64,000 nt of DNA, taken from the NCBI RefSeq assembly GCF_019655855.1, contig NZ_BPFX01000027.1, positions 17,787-81,786 of the forward strand, in the 5' to 3' direction. Origin of the DNA: Pseudomonas paralcaligenes. GTDB lineage: Bacteria > Pseudomonadota > Gammaproteobacteria > Pseudomonadales > Pseudomonadaceae. This document shows positions 35,810 to 45,388 of this stretch, piece by piece. The notes under the pieces were generated by a model. It ran no database searches. It saw nothing but the letters and a program-made list of their open reading frames with translations, and was not told the origin of the DNA. The position numbers were made by a program, and so were the translations under genes. Positions within the stretch are counted from its first letter, which is position 1. The number at the start of each line of letters is the position of its first letter.

Positions 35810-35823
35810 TTGACCGCAATCAA
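35810..35823. promoter_or_regulatory. FNR/DNR-type box upstream of nosR
   Basis: TTGAC-CGCA-ATCAA matches the Crp/Fnr denitrification-box pattern TTGAN-N4-NTCAA. The centre is about 70 bases upstream of the nosR ATG, on the minus-strand promoter. The identical 14-mer, with extra matching flanks, occurs in the nirM/nirQ region. Confidence 0.88.
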
Positions 35824-35888
35824 GTTCGCCCTGTCCCGACTGGGTGCCGGGCTCCGCAGACTCCTGCCTGTGTAAGAGTGGCTTTACT

Positions 35889-35974
35889 TTGTGGGAGCGG
35901 CCTTGGCCGCGATGCTTTTCTGCTAGCCCTATTCGCGGCCAAGGCCGCTCCCACAAGGGCCGCTCCCACAAGGG
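35889..35974. repeat. REP cluster upstream of nosR
   Basis: An inverted REP pair (TTGTGGGAGCGGCCTTGGCC and TTCGCGGCCAAGGCCGCTCC) is followed by a partial duplicate, GGGCCGCTCCCACAAGGG. Confidence 0.85.
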
Positions 35975-35987
35975 TTGTTCCTACGCA

Positions 35988-36023
35988 AACGGGGCAACCG
36001 ACCCTGCGGCCGGTTGCCCCGTT
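35988..36023 (-). terminator. Hairpin downstream of nirM
   Basis: AACGGGGCAACCG and its exact inverse CGGTTGCCCCGTT flank a 10-base loop. It is downstream of the minus-strand nirM stop at 36068. No long T run follows, so termination may be weak. A second 10-bp stem (GCGGGCCGGT / ACCGGCCCGC, 36033-36057) lies between it and the gene. Confidence 0.6.
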
Positions 36024-36067
36024 CGTTCACAGGCGGGCCGGTTCGCCACCGGCCCGCGTCGTCGTCC

Positions 36068-36382
36068 TTACTGCAGGGTCAGCACCCACTCGGCGAGGAT
36101 CCTGGCCTCTTCGTCGCTCACCGGGTTTGGCGGCATCGGCATCGCGCCCCAGACCCCGGTGCTGCCGTTCTTGATGTGTCCGGCCAGGGTCTCCACCGCG
36201 CCTTCGACGCCGGCGTTCTTCGCCGCCACGTCCTTCAGGGCTGGGCCGACCAGCTTGGTCTGCACGCTGTGGCAGGCGCCGCAGGGCTTGCTCTTGAACA
36301 GCTCCTCACCGGAGGCGGCGTGGGCAGCGGGCAGGCTCGCCATCGCCACCAGGGCGACCAGCGGAATCAGCGCTTTCTTCAT
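36068..36382 (-). CDS. nirM: Cytochrome c551
   Basis: This is a small periplasmic monoheme cytochrome c that donates electrons to denitrification enzymes. The start at 36382 ([20 protein letters not shown]) has GAGG about eight bases upstream and gives a 104-residue precursor with a signal peptide. The ATG at 36388 is too close to that site. The heme motif is CGACH (residues 35-39), and the methionine ligand lies in [11 protein letters not shown]. The C-terminal [13 protein letters not shown] helix matches c551. It is divergent from nirQ with a DNR-type box midway. Confidence 0.92.
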   Translation of the reverse strand: MKKALIPLVALVAMASLPAAHAASGEELFKSKPCGACHSVQTKLVGPALKDVAAKNAGVEGAVETLAGHIKNGSTGVWGAMPMPPNPVSDEEARILAEWVLTLQ

Positions 36383-36465
36383 GATCATTTCCTCATCGTA
36401 TGTGGCCCGCCGGGGCTGGCGCGTTGTTTGGGATCGATCATATACAGGGGCATCTGCTGATCCGC

Positions 36466-36479
36466 TTGACCGCAATCAA
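36466..36479. promoter_or_regulatory. FNR/DNR-type box in the nirM/nirQ divergent promoter
   Basis: TTGAC-CGCA-ATCAA, identical to the box upstream of nosR, lies almost exactly midway: about 90 bases from each start codon. A single site could serve both directions, although class II activation needs one start to lie about 41 bases away. Confidence 0.85.
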
Positions 36480-36561
36480 GTCCGCCGCGCGTAGCGCTTG
36501 AGAGCCCGCGTCGCGGGCCGTTAGCGTGCATCCCAGGCCATAACGGAAAACTGGAGGAGTC

Positions 36562-37341
36562 ATGCAGAGCGCGCCGTTCTATCAGGTACAGGGCGACGAA
36601 CAGTTGCTGTTCGAGCAGGCCTGGCAGCAGCGCATGCCGGTGCTGATCAAGGGCCCCACCGGCTGCGGCAAGACCCGTTTCGTCCAGCACATGGCGCAGC
36701 GCCTGCAGCTGCCGCTGTACACCGTGGCCTGCCACGACGACCTCAGCGCCGCCGACCTGGTCGGCCGCCACCTGATCGGCAGCGAGGGCACCTGGTGGCA
36801 GGACGGCCCGCTGACCCGCGCGGTGCGCGAGGGCGGCATCTGCTACCTCGACGAGGTGGTCGAGGCGCGCCAGGACACCGTGGTGGTGCTCCACCCGCTG
36901 GCCGACGACCGCCGCGAGCTGTACCTGGAGCGCACCGGCGAGACCCTGCGCGCGCCGCCGGGCTTCATGCTGGTGGTGTCCTACAACCCCGGCTACAAGA
37001 ACCTGCTCAAGGGCATGAAGCCGAGCACCCGCCAGCGCTTCGTGGCGCTGCGCTTCGACTACCCGGGCGCGGAGGAGGAATGCCGCATCGTCGCCCGCGA
37101 GGCGCAGGTGGGCGAAGCGCTGGCGCGGCGCCTGGTCGCCCTCGGCCAGGACATCCGCCGCCTGGAACAGCACGACCTGGAAGAGGTGGCCTCGACCCGC
37201 CTGCTGATCTACGCCGCGCGCCTGATCCACGCCGGCATGGCGCCGCGCGCGGCCTGCCGCGCCTGCCTGGCCGAGCCGCTGTCGGACGACGCGCAGACCG
37301 TCGCCGCGCTGATGGACCTGGTCGATGTCCATCTCGGTTGA
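36562..37341 (+). CDS. nirQ: NirQ/NorQ, MoxR-type AAA+ ATPase
   Basis: NirQ/NorQ works with NorD to activate NO reductase after synthesis, probably by inserting non-heme iron. The 259-residue cytoplasmic protein has Walker A GPTGCGKTRF (residues 32-41) and Walker B GGICYLDEVVEAR (near 91-103). The MoxR-family LVVSYNPGYKN and STRQRFVALRFDYP follow. GGAGG precedes the ATG at 36562. It overlaps norE by 17 bp. Confidence 0.95.
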   Translation: MQSAPFYQVQGDEQLLFEQAWQQRMPVLIKGPTGCGKTRFVQHMAQRLQLPLYTVACHDDLSAADLVGRHLIGSEGTWWQDGPLTRAVREGGICYLDEVVEARQDTVVVLHPLADDRRELYLERTGETLRAPPGFMLVVSYNPGYKNLLKGMKPSTRQRFVALRFDYPGAEEECRIVAREAQVGEALARRLVALGQDIRRLEQHDLEEVASTRLLIYAARLIHAGMAPRAACRACLAEPLSDDAQTVAALMDLVDVHLG

Positions 37342-37906
37342 ACACCCGGCCGCCCGACTGCCGGGCGACCTGGCCATGTGGCTGTTCATCCTCGCCGAGC
37401 TGACGGTGTTCGCCCTGCTGATCCTCACCTTCGTCGTCGCCCAGGTGCTGTCCGGCCCGCAGTTCGCTGCCAGCCGGGCGCTGCTCGACGGCTCCATCGG
37501 CCTGGCGCTGACCCTCAGCCTGCTCACCGCCGGCCTTTTCGCCGCGCTCGCCGTGCAGCGGACGCGCGCTGGCGAAGGCCGGAAGGCGGCGCCGCTGCTG
37601 CTGGCGGCGCTGGCCAGCGGCGGCGTCTATGTGGTGCTCAAGGGCGGCGAGTACGCGCACCTGCTCGAGATGGGGCTGGGCCTGGAGTACGACCGCTTCT
37701 TCACCCTGTACTGGATTCTCGGCGGCTTCCACTTCCTCCACGTGCTGCCCGGCCTGCTGCTGTTCGCCTGGCTGGCGCTGCGCTGCCGGCGTGGGGTGTA
37801 CGACGCGCCGGGCAGGCGCAGCGAGCTGGAGTCGTGCGTCCTGTACTGGCACATGGTCGACCTGATCTGGGTGCTGCTGCTGCCCTTGCTCTATTTGCAG
37901 CGGTGA
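37325..37906 (+). CDS. norE: NorE/NirO, cytochrome oxidase subunit III-like protein
   Basis: This is a 193-residue membrane protein of the subunit III family linked to NO reductase. It supports denitrification efficiency but is not part of purified NorCB. Five helices are predicted, for example LAMWLFILAELTVFALLILT. FFTLYWILGGFHFLHVLPGL and SCVLYWHMVDLIWVLLLPLL are family segments. The start lies inside nirQ and the stop overlaps the next gene's GTG (GTGA), so nirQ-norE-nirP form one coupled operon. Confidence 0.92.
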   Translation: MSISVEHPAARLPGDLAMWLFILAELTVFALLILTFVVAQVLSGPQFAASRALLDGSIGLALTLSLLTAGLFAALAVQRTRAGEGRKAAPLLLAALASGGVYVVLKGGEYAHLLEMGLGLEYDRFFTLYWILGGFHFLHVLPGLLLFAWLALRCRRGVYDAPGRRSELESCVLYWHMVDLIWVLLLPLLYLQR

Positions 37907-38148
37907 ACGGGGTGAACGCATTCGCCTGCTGGCTGGGCCTGTTGCTGCTGTCGCTGGCGAGCCTGTGGCTGGTCGCCGCGCCGGTGCCGTCCTGGGCGAC
38001 CATGGGCCTGTCGCTGGCGGCGCTGGGCAAGGCCTGGCTGATCGTCGACGGCTTCATGGAGCTGCGCCACGGGCCACGCCTGTGGCGCGCCCTGCTGCTG
38101 GGCTGGGCGGCGTGCATGGCGCTGGCGCTGTATCTCGGTACGCCCTGA
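37903..38148 (+). CDS. nirP: NirP/NorF-like small membrane protein (cytochrome oxidase subunit IV-like)
   Basis: The 81-residue protein starts with GTG at 37903, overlapping the norE stop as GTGA. Three hydrophobic segments are predicted: CWLGLLLLSLASLWLVAAPV, TMGLSLAALGKAWLIVDGFM and ALLLGWAACMALALYL. The motif KAWLIVDGFMELRH is typical of the NirP/NorF and subunit IV-like family encoded after NorE. The function is accessory to NO reductase and otherwise unknown. Confidence 0.85.
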   Translation: MNGVNAFACWLGLLLLSLASLWLVAAPVPSWATMGLSLAALGKAWLIVDGFMELRHGPRLWRALLLGWAACMALALYLGTP

Positions 38149-38166
38149 ACGAGCCGGAGTAGCCCA

Positions 38167-38313
38167 TTCGCGGACAAGGCTAGGCGCCCCCGGCGCTCCC
38201 ACAGATCAAGCAGCGCGCCCCGCTTTTGTGGGAGCGGACTTGTCCGCGAGCTTTTCCGGGTGCCGCGCAAGAGCCAAAAGCCAAAAGCTCGGGGCCAAGG
38301 CCCCTCCCACACG
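38167..38313. repeat. REP cluster between nirP and norC
   Basis: A degenerate pair (TTCGCGGACAAGGCTAGGCG at 38167, GCTCCCACAG near 38195-38204) is followed by GTGGGAGCGGACTTGTCCGC at 38228. A divergent inverted mate, CTCGGGGCCAAGGCCCCTCC, lies at 38288. The units are less conserved than elsewhere in the window. Confidence 0.75.
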
Positions 38314-38343
38314 TTCCGCCCTCGCCCGTCCATTTCCGGCTTC

Positions 38344-38357
38344 TTGATTGCCATCAA
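38344..38357. promoter_or_regulatory. FNR/DNR-type box upstream of norC
   Basis: TTGAT-TGCC-ATCAA is a perfect FNR-consensus palindrome. Its centre is about 65 bases upstream of the norC ATG, which would fit a class II activated promoter with a 20-25-base leader. Confidence 0.9.
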
Positions 38358-38415
38358 GCGGTTTTCGCCGACCGCCGTCCGAGAATGGCTGCGCCAAGCC
38401 TTTGAGGACATCACC

Positions 38416-38856
38416 ATGTCGGAGACCTTCACCAAGGGGATGGCCAGGAATATCTACTTCGGGGGAAGCGTGTTCTTCATCCTGATATTCCTGGCCCTGA
38501 CCTTCCATACCGAAAAGACCATACCCGAGCGCACCAACGAACACCTGATGAACGAGGCGGTGGTGCGCGGCAAGCTGGTCTGGGAGCAGAACAACTGCAT
38601 CGGCTGCCACACCTTGCTCGGCGAGGGCGCCTACTTCGCGCCGGAACTGGGCAACGTGTTCGTCCGTCGCGGCGGCGAGGAGCAGTTCAACGGCTTCCTG
38701 CATGCCTGGATGGCGGCCCAGCCGCTGGGCGTCCCCGGCCGCCGGGCGATGCCGCAATTCAACCTGAGCGACAGGGAAGTGGACGATCTCGCCGAGTTCC
38801 TCAAGTGGACCTCGAAGATCGATACCAACGACTGGCCGCCAAACAGGGAGGGCTGA
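38416..38856 (+). CDS. norC: Nitric oxide reductase subunit C
   Basis: NorC is the membrane-anchored cytochrome c subunit that passes electrons to NorB. The start at 38416 (MSETFTKGMARNIYFGGSVF) gives the usual 146 residues with one N-terminal helix. The heme c motif is CIGCH in NNCIGCHTLLGEGAYFAPEL near residues 59-78, and the methionine ligand lies in GRRAMPQFNLSD. norB follows after 3 bp. Confidence 0.97.
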   Translation: MSETFTKGMARNIYFGGSVFFILIFLALTFHTEKTIPERTNEHLMNEAVVRGKLVWEQNNCIGCHTLLGEGAYFAPELGNVFVRRGGEEQFNGFLHAWMAAQPLGVPGRRAMPQFNLSDREVDDLAEFLKWTSKIDTNDWPPNREG

Positions 38857-40269
<1,413 letters not shown>

Positions 40270-40282
40270 TAAGGCACTGACT

Positions 40283-40380
40283 GTGGGAGCAGCCTTTGTG
40301 GGAGCGGCTGGGCGGCATTCCGATTGGCCGCGAATGAAGTTGTATCGGCCTCGAATTTCGCGGCCAAGGCCGCTCCCACA
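40283..40380. repeat. REP pair between norB and norD
   Basis: GTGGGAGCAGCC and GTGGGAGCGGCTGGGCGGCA are followed by TTCGCGGCCAAGGCCGCTCC. The left unit carries the GGGCGGCATTCCG variant also seen in the ctaA-embedded REP pair. Confidence 0.82.
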
Positions 40381-40405
40381 GAACGAAAGGGCAGAGATAG
40401 GACAG

Positions 40406-42247
40406 ATGGCCTTCAGCATCGAAGTCGAGGAGTGGGTCGGCGGCGCCTGGCACCGATTCATCACCCGTCGCGCCGACCCGGACTTCAGCCACGCCCAGGT
40501 GCAGCTGAGCGACCTGCAACGCGCCCTGGCCCTGCTCTACCACGCCCTGGGCGGCGCCAGCGCCGTGCACATCCAGGCCGCGCAGCCGCGCGAGCTGCTG
40601 CTGCGGCGCAACTTGCTGCAACAGGTCGCCGGCACCTGCAAGCAGATGCCGGTGGCCTGGTGCGACGCGCAGAATCTGCGCCTGCCGCCGAGCCTGGCGG
40701 TGTTCCCCCACGCCGAACTCAACCGCGAGCTGTACCGCTGGCTGGCCATGCTGGCGGCCGTCGCCGACGGCATGCGCCACTGGGGGCGGGACAACCAGCG
40801 CTGGGTGGGCGAGCTGCTGCGACGCTATCCGGCCTTGCGGCCGCGTTACCAACGCCTGGTCGAGGCGCACCTGCGCCTGCGGCCGGAGCCTGACAGCCTG
40901 CCGCCGGCCAGCGCCGCGCTGGAGCGCGACCTGCGCCAGGCGCTGCGCGAGCCCGGCAGCGTCACCGATTTCGCCCACGACGAGCGCGCGCCCTGGCCGC
41001 TGCCGTTGTGGCTCTACCCGCCACAGGCCCAGACCCTCGGCGCCTGCAGCGAGCTGCCCGAGGAAGGCGAGGGCAGCGCCGCCAGCCCCAACCCGGCGCA
41101 ACGCAAGCTGCGCAAGCGCGCCTCGCGCATCGACGACGGTGGCGGCAAGGGCGGGCTGCTGCTGTTCCGCCTGGAGAACCTGTTCAGCTGGTCCGAGCAC
41201 GTCCAGCTGGACCGCTGCAACGACGACAGCGAGGACCTCGACGCCGCCCGCGTGGCCGAGGACCTCGACGAACTGAGCCTGTCGCGCCAGCGCACGCACA
41301 AGGGCGGCGGCCTGCGCCTCGACCTCGACCTGCCCGGCGCGGATCAGGACGACCTGCCACTGGGCGAGGGCCTGCGCCTGCCGGAGTGGGACTACCGCAG
41401 TGCCAGCCTGCACGAGGACCACGTCTGCGTGCAGCTGTACCATCCGCGCGCGGCCGAGGCGCAGGCACTGCCGGCGCGCCTGGCCTTGCCGGCGAGAAAG
41501 CTGCGCCGGCAGTTCGAGACCCTGCGCAACGACCGCCAGTGGCTGCGCCAGCAGCCGCAGGGCAGCGAAGCGGACCTGGCCGCCTGGATCGACTTCCAGG
41601 TGCAGCGCCGCCAGGGCGGCGCCTGTGAGAAGGGCCTGTTCCTCGAACAGCACAGCGTGCGCAACGAACTGGCCTGCCTGCTGCTGGCCGACCTGTCGAT
41701 GTCCACCGAGGCGCACCTGAACGACGAGCAGCGGGTCATCGACGTGATCGTCGACAGCCTGCTGCTGTTCGCCGAAGCCCTGGCGGCGGCCGGCGACGAC
41801 TTCGCCCTGTACGGCTTCTCCTCGCTGCGCCGCCAGCAGGTGCGCATGCAGGAGCTCAAACGCTTCGGCCAGCGCTACGACGAGCAGGCGCGCGGGCGCA
41901 TCCTCGCCCTGCGTCCCGGCTACTACACGCGCATGGGCGCGGCGATCCGCCAGGCCACCCGTCTGCTCGGCGAGCGTCCGCAGCACCAGCGCCTGCTGTT
42001 GCTGGTCACCGACGGCAAACCCAACGACCTCGACCTCTACGAGGGCCGCTATGGCGTGGAAGACACCCGCGAGGCGGTACTGGAGGCGCGCCGCGCCGGG
42101 GTGCTGCCGTTCTGCATCACCATCGACCAAGAAGCCGGCGACTACCTGCCCTACATGTTCGGCGCCGCCGGCTACACCCTGATCGACAAGCCGCAGCACC
42201 TGCCGCTGTACCTGCCCCAGCTCTACCGGCAGCTGACCCGGCGTTGA
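40406..42247 (+). CDS. norD: NorD, VWA-domain NO reductase activation protein
   Basis: NorD acts with the NirQ/NorQ ATPase in maturation of NorCB. The start at 40406 (MAFSIEVEEWVGGAWHRFIT) gives 613 residues; sequence upstream is REP. A C-terminal von Willebrand A domain has the MIDAS motif DLSMST in LLLADLSMSTEAHLNDEQ near residues 430-448 and LLLVTDGKPNDLDLYEGR near 532-549. The middle region is highly charged. It is separated from norB by a REP pair but in the same orientation. Confidence 0.94.
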   Translation: MAFSIEVEEWVGGAWHRFITRRADPDFSHAQVQLSDLQRALALLYHALGGASAVHIQAAQPRELLLRRNLLQQVAGTCKQMPVAWCDAQNLRLPPSLAVFPHAELNRELYRWLAMLAAVADGMRHWGRDNQRWVGELLRRYPALRPRYQRLVEAHLRLRPEPDSLPPASAALERDLRQALREPGSVTDFAHDERAPWPLPLWLYPPQAQTLGACSELPEEGEGSAASPNPAQRKLRKRASRIDDGGGKGGLLLFRLENLFSWSEHVQLDRCNDDSEDLDAARVAEDLDELSLSRQRTHKGGGLRLDLDLPGADQDDLPLGEGLRLPEWDYRSASLHEDHVCVQLYHPRAAEAQALPARLALPARKLRRQFETLRNDRQWLRQQPQGSEADLAAWIDFQVQRRQGGACEKGLFLEQHSVRNELACLLLADLSMSTEAHLNDEQRVIDVIVDSLLLFAEALAAAGDDFALYGFSSLRRQQVRMQELKRFGQRYDEQARGRILALRPGYYTRMGAAIRQATRLLGERPQHQRLLLLVTDGKPNDLDLYEGRYGVEDTREAVLEARRAGVLPFCITIDQEAGDYLPYMFGAAGYTLIDKPQHLPLYLPQLYRQLTRR

Positions 42248-42316
42248 AGGACCTGTGCAGGAGCAGGTCTACGAGGCTGGCACCTGTATGGGAGGGCCTG
42301 CGTGGAAGGGCTTTGT

Positions 42317-42379
42317 GTGGGAGCGGACTTGTCCGCGAATGCCTTCGGCTAAAAAGCTCGCGGACAAGTCCGCTCCCAC
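42317..42379. repeat. REP pair downstream of norD
   Basis: GTGGGAGCGGACTTGTCCGC and CTCGCGGACAAGTCCGCTCC are inverted around about 20 bases. It lies between the convergent norD and GNAT genes. Confidence 0.88.
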
Positions 42380-42384
42380 GGTTC

Positions 42385-42436
42385 GTAGGGCGGGTGAAAC
42401 CCGCGTGACGCCAGCCGCGGGTTGCACCCGCCCTAC
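42385..42436. repeat. GTAGGGCGGGTG palindrome
   Basis: GTAGGGCGGGTG and its exact inverse CACCCGCCCTAC bound a 52-base hairpin. An inner AACCCGCG / CGCGGGTT pair is also present. It lies between two convergent genes and could end both transcripts. Related GTAGGGTG palindromes occur at 45121-45183 and 45389-45481. Confidence 0.8.
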
Positions 42437-42456
42437 ATCGATCCGTTTGGCGAGCT

Positions 42457-42912
42457 TCAGAACAGCTTGCGGTACTGGATGAAGCCGGAGCGGTCGCCGA
42501 TGCGGTCGTAGAGCATGCGGCCCTGGTAGTTGGTTTCCTGGGTCAGCCAGTGCACGCGCGAGGCGCCGGCCCTGTGGGCCTCGGCGTAGACGTGCTCGAT
42601 CAGCGCGCGGCCGATGCCACCGCCGCGCACGCCCTCGGCGACGTAGAGGTCCTGCAGGTAGCAGTAGTCGCCGCTGGTCCAGCAGCTGCGGTGATAGATG
42701 AAGTGCACCAGGCCCACGGCCTCGCCGTCGCGCCAGGCCAGGGCCGCGTGCATCGGCTCGGCCGGGTCGAGGAAGCGCCGCCAGGTGAGGGCGCTGGTCT
42801 CGGCGGCGATGCTGGCCTGGTAGAAGCGCTGGTAGCCCTCCCACAGCGGCAGCCAGGTGGCGTGGTCGGCGGCGCCGACCGGACGGATGGTGAGCGGCGA
42901 AGCGGGGGACAT
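42457..42912 (-). CDS. GNAT-family N-acetyltransferase
   Basis: This 151-residue GCN5-related acetyltransferase has the acetyl-CoA-binding motif A in DLYVAEGVRGGGIGRALIEH (near residues 88-107), followed by VHWLTQETNYQGRMLYDRIG. The start at 42912 (MSPASPLTIRPVG) is preferred because AAGGAA is about eight bases away; the ATG at 42918 is too close. The substrate is unknown. It shares a strand and a 20-bp gap with the PaiB-like gene, and both diverge from a MocR regulator. Confidence 0.88.
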   Translation of the reverse strand: MSPASPLTIRPVGAADHATWLPLWEGYQRFYQASIAAETSALTWRRFLDPAEPMHAALAWRDGEAVGLVHFIYHRSCWTSGDYCYLQDLYVAEGVRGGGIGRALIEHVYAEAHRAGASRVHWLTQETNYQGRMLYDRIGDRSGFIQYRKLF

Positions 42913-42932
42913 GGGCATTTCCTTTTGCGGGG

Positions 42933-43565
42933 TCATGGGCTGAGGGTCATGCGTGCGGCCAGCTCCCGGTCGCGGGGCGCGGCGGAGTCGTTCAGGCCCG
43001 CGTGGACGCCGGCCTGGTCGGCGGCAGAGCGGTTCTGGCCGAGCTTCCACTTGCCCTCCAAACGGCGGATCGGCAGGGCGAAGCCGACGATGGCGCGCAG
43101 CATGGCGTCGAGGTACTCGCGCGGCGCGTCGTCGATCGCCCAGGGCTGCGGCCGGCCGGCTTCGTGGCGGTCGCTGAGGCGGCCGACGATCCCCAGCAAG
43201 CGCTGCGGGTCGTCGATCAGCTCGACCGGGCCGCGGGCGTGCACGGCGATGTAGTTCCAGGTCGGCACCACCTTGCCGTGCTCGGCCTTGGCCGGGTACC
43301 AGGCGGGGCTGATGTAGGCGTCCGGCCCGGAGAACACGGCCAGGGCCTCGGCGCCGTCCCGCAGCTCGCGCCAGTGCGGGTTGGCCCTGGCGAAGTGGCC
43401 GTAGAGGGTGCCGAACTCGCCTTCTTCGGGCTCCAGCAGCAGCGGCAGGTGGCTGGCCTGGACGCCCTCGCCGCCGGCGCTGGCGAGCAGGGCGAAGGGG
43501 TTGGCCCGGATCTGCGCGTGCAGCTCGGCGAGGTCGTCCTGGCGGAAGGCGTTGGGCACGTACAT
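42933..43565 (-). CDS. PaiB-like FMN-binding protein
   Basis: This 210-residue protein belongs to the FMN-binding split-barrel family of PaiB-type negative transcriptional regulators. The N-terminus MYVPNAFRQDDLAELHAQIR is the family signature, and SPAWYPAKAEHGKVVPTWNY lies mid-protein. PaiB and a GNAT partner (PaiA) form a pair in Bacillus; the GNAT gene next door gives a comparable arrangement here. Its role in this organism is unknown. Confidence 0.88.
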   Translation of the reverse strand: MYVPNAFRQDDLAELHAQIRANPFALLASAGGEGVQASHLPLLLEPEEGEFGTLYGHFARANPHWRELRDGAEALAVFSGPDAYISPAWYPAKAEHGKVVPTWNYIAVHARGPVELIDDPQRLLGIVGRLSDRHEAGRPQPWAIDDAPREYLDAMLRAIVGFALPIRRLEGKWKLGQNRSAADQAGVHAGLNDSAAPRDRELAARMTLSP

Positions 43566-43655
43566 GGTGGCGACTCCTGGCGGAATGGCACCATGCTAGG
43601 CAGGATATTGGCCTGTTGTAAGAGCCATTCAATGCCTGTTCGATGGAGCCAATCC

Positions 43656-45119
43656 ATGTCCGCCACACCGCCGTTGCCCGTCGATCTCTCCGGCATCCGC
43701 CTGGACCCCGGCCAGGGCCTGGCACGCCAGCTCTACCAGGCCCTGCGCGAGCGTATTCTCGATGGCCGCCTGGCCGGGCGCGCACGGCTGCCGGCCAGCC
43801 GCGACCTGGCGGCGCTGCTGGGCATCTCGCGCAATACCGTGACCCGGGCGTTCGACCAGCTCTATGCCGAGGGCTACGTGGAAGGGCGGGTGGGCGACGG
43901 CACCTACGTGGCGGACCTGGCCACCGAGCGCCCGGCGCCGCAGCCACTCGCCAGCGTGTCGGCGCCGAGCGCGGCGCTGCGACGGTTGCAGGCACACCAC
44001 CTGCCAGCGCCGCTGAGCGGACCGCCCAGGGCCTTCCGCATCGGCGTGCCGGCCTTCGACCTGTTCCCCTTCGAGACCTGGGCGCGCCTGCAAGCACGCT
44101 TCTGGCGGCGGCCCTCGGCGGCGCGCCTGGGCTATGGCGACCCGGCGGGCGACCCCGCGCTGCGCGAACTGGTGGCCGCCTACCTGCGCAGCAGCCGCGG
44201 GCTGAATTGCGACCCGGCCCAGGTGGTGATCACCTGCGGCGCCCAGCAGGCCATCAGCCTGTGCGCCCAGCTGCTGGTGCAGCCCGGCGAGCGGGTGGCG
44301 GTCGAGAACCCCGGCTACCGCGCCGCCGGCCATGCCTTCGCCGTGGCCGGCGCCGAGCTGTGCGGCGTGGCGGTGGATGACGACGGGCTGGATACCGCCG
44401 AACTGGCCGCCATCGCGGACTGCCGGCTGGCCTACGTCACGCCTTCGCACCAGTACCCCACTGGCGTCACCCTGTCGCTGGCGCGGCGCCTGGAGCTGCT
44501 GGAGTGGGCCGAGCGCCGGGACGGCTGGATCGTCGAGGACGACTACGACGGCGAGTACCGTTACAGCGGTGTTCCGCTGGCGCCCCTGGCGGCGCTGGAT
44601 CGCCAGGGGCGGGTGCTGTACGTCGGCACCTTCTGCAAGATCGCCTTCCCGGCCCTGCGCCTCGGCTACCTGGTGCTGCCGCCGGCCCTGGCCGAAGCCT
44701 TCGCCCGCCGCCAGGCGCTGGACATGCGCCACTCGGAGATCGGCACCCAGGCGGTGATGGCCGAGTTCATCGCCGCCGGCCACTTCCAGCGCCACGTGCG
44801 GCGCATGCGCCAGGCCGCGCGGGCGCGCCGCGATGCGTTGCTGCGGGGCTGGCCGGAGGTGCCGGGGTGCGCGCCGCTGCCAGCGGTGGAGGCCGGCCTG
44901 CACCTGTGCGTGCCGGTGGCCAGCCGGGCGCGGGAGCGCGAGTTGGTGGCCGCCGCGAGGGGCGCCGGGGTGGAGATGAACGGCCTGGGCGAATACTGGC
45001 TGCAAGGCGAGGCGACGCCCGAAACGGCGCGCGCCGGGCTGGTGCTGGGCTTCGCCGCCGTGCCTGAGGCGCAGATCGCCGAGGCGCTGCGGACCCTGCG
45101 CCGCGCCTGGAAGCTCTGA
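43656..45119 (+). CDS. MocR-type GntR regulator with aminotransferase domain
   Basis: This 487-residue fusion has a GntR winged helix (GLARQLYQALRERILDGRLA and LGISRNTVTRAFDQLYAEGY, residues 15-80) and a fold-type I PLP aminotransferase domain. The PLP lysine is present in GTFCKIAFPALRLGYLVLP, and the aspartate region in WIVEDDYDGEYRY. The start at 43656 has GGAG seven bases upstream. It diverges from the PaiB/GNAT pair, which it probably regulates. A PdxR-like or amino-acid-related role is possible but unproved. Confidence 0.92.
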   Translation: MSATPPLPVDLSGIRLDPGQGLARQLYQALRERILDGRLAGRARLPASRDLAALLGISRNTVTRAFDQLYAEGYVEGRVGDGTYVADLATERPAPQPLASVSAPSAALRRLQAHHLPAPLSGPPRAFRIGVPAFDLFPFETWARLQARFWRRPSAARLGYGDPAGDPALRELVAAYLRSSRGLNCDPAQVVITCGAQQAISLCAQLLVQPGERVAVENPGYRAAGHAFAVAGAELCGVAVDDDGLDTAELAAIADCRLAYVTPSHQYPTGVTLSLARRLELLEWAERRDGWIVEDDYDGEYRYSGVPLAPLAALDRQGRVLYVGTFCKIAFPALRLGYLVLPPALAEAFARRQALDMRHSEIGTQAVMAEFIAAGHFQRHVRRMRQAARARRDALLRGWPEVPGCAPLPAVEAGLHLCVPVASRARERELVAAARGAGVEMNGLGEYWLQGEATPETARAGLVLGFAAVPEAQIAEALRTLRRAWKL

Positions 45120-45120
45120 C

Positions 45121-45183
45121 GTAGGGTGCGCCATGCGCACCGGGGCAATGTGCGGGTCTGCTGGTGCGCACGGCGCACCCTAC
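45121..45183. repeat. GTAGGGTG palindrome, 21-bp arms
   Basis: The 21-base arms (45121-45141 and 45163-45183) are inverse copies with one mismatch, beginning GTAGGGTGCGCC and ending GGCGCACCCTAC. It starts two bases after the MocR stop codon and may act as its terminator. Confidence 0.8.
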
Positions 45184-45200
45184 GGGCCGGCGCAAAAAAG

Positions 45201-45315
45201 GCTATGTCCCCGTTAGTTGCTGCATACCTTGTGGGGATTTATCCGCGAAATTCGCGGCTGAAGCCGCTCCCACAAAAAGCAGGATTGCGCCACAAACACA
45301 TAACGGGGACATAGC
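45201..45315. mobile_element. Small inverted-repeat-bounded element containing a REP
   Basis: Perfect 15-bp terminal inverted repeats GCTATGTCCCCGTTA (45201-45215) and TAACGGGGACATAGC (45301-45315) bound a 115-bp segment. Inside lies a REP-like unit (GTGGGGATTTATCCGCGAA ... TTCGCGGCTGAAGCCGCTCC, 45231-45274). A third, one-mismatch copy, GGCTATGCCCCCGTT, follows at 45323-45337. No transposase is encoded, so it would be non-autonomous. That it is mobile is an inference from its structure. Confidence 0.5.
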
Positions 45316-45388
45316 GAAAAAGGCTATGCCCCCGTTGCGTGTTGCAGACGCTACAGCTGCCCTGCGGAGGCAGCCCGCCGGGGAGCCG

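Larger units (their letters stand above)
35747..36067. other. Intergenic region between nosR and nirM
   Basis: These 321 bases hold, from left to right, the nosR promoter region with a DNR-type box (35810-35823), a REP cluster (35889-35974), and two hairpins (35988-36023 and 36033-36057) at the 3' end of nirM. No gene is seen. Confidence 0.7.

Noticed and set aside
45201..45337. Remnant of a protein-coding insertion sequence
   Set aside because: No transposase-like reading frame of any length is present; only the terminal repeats and a REP are seen.
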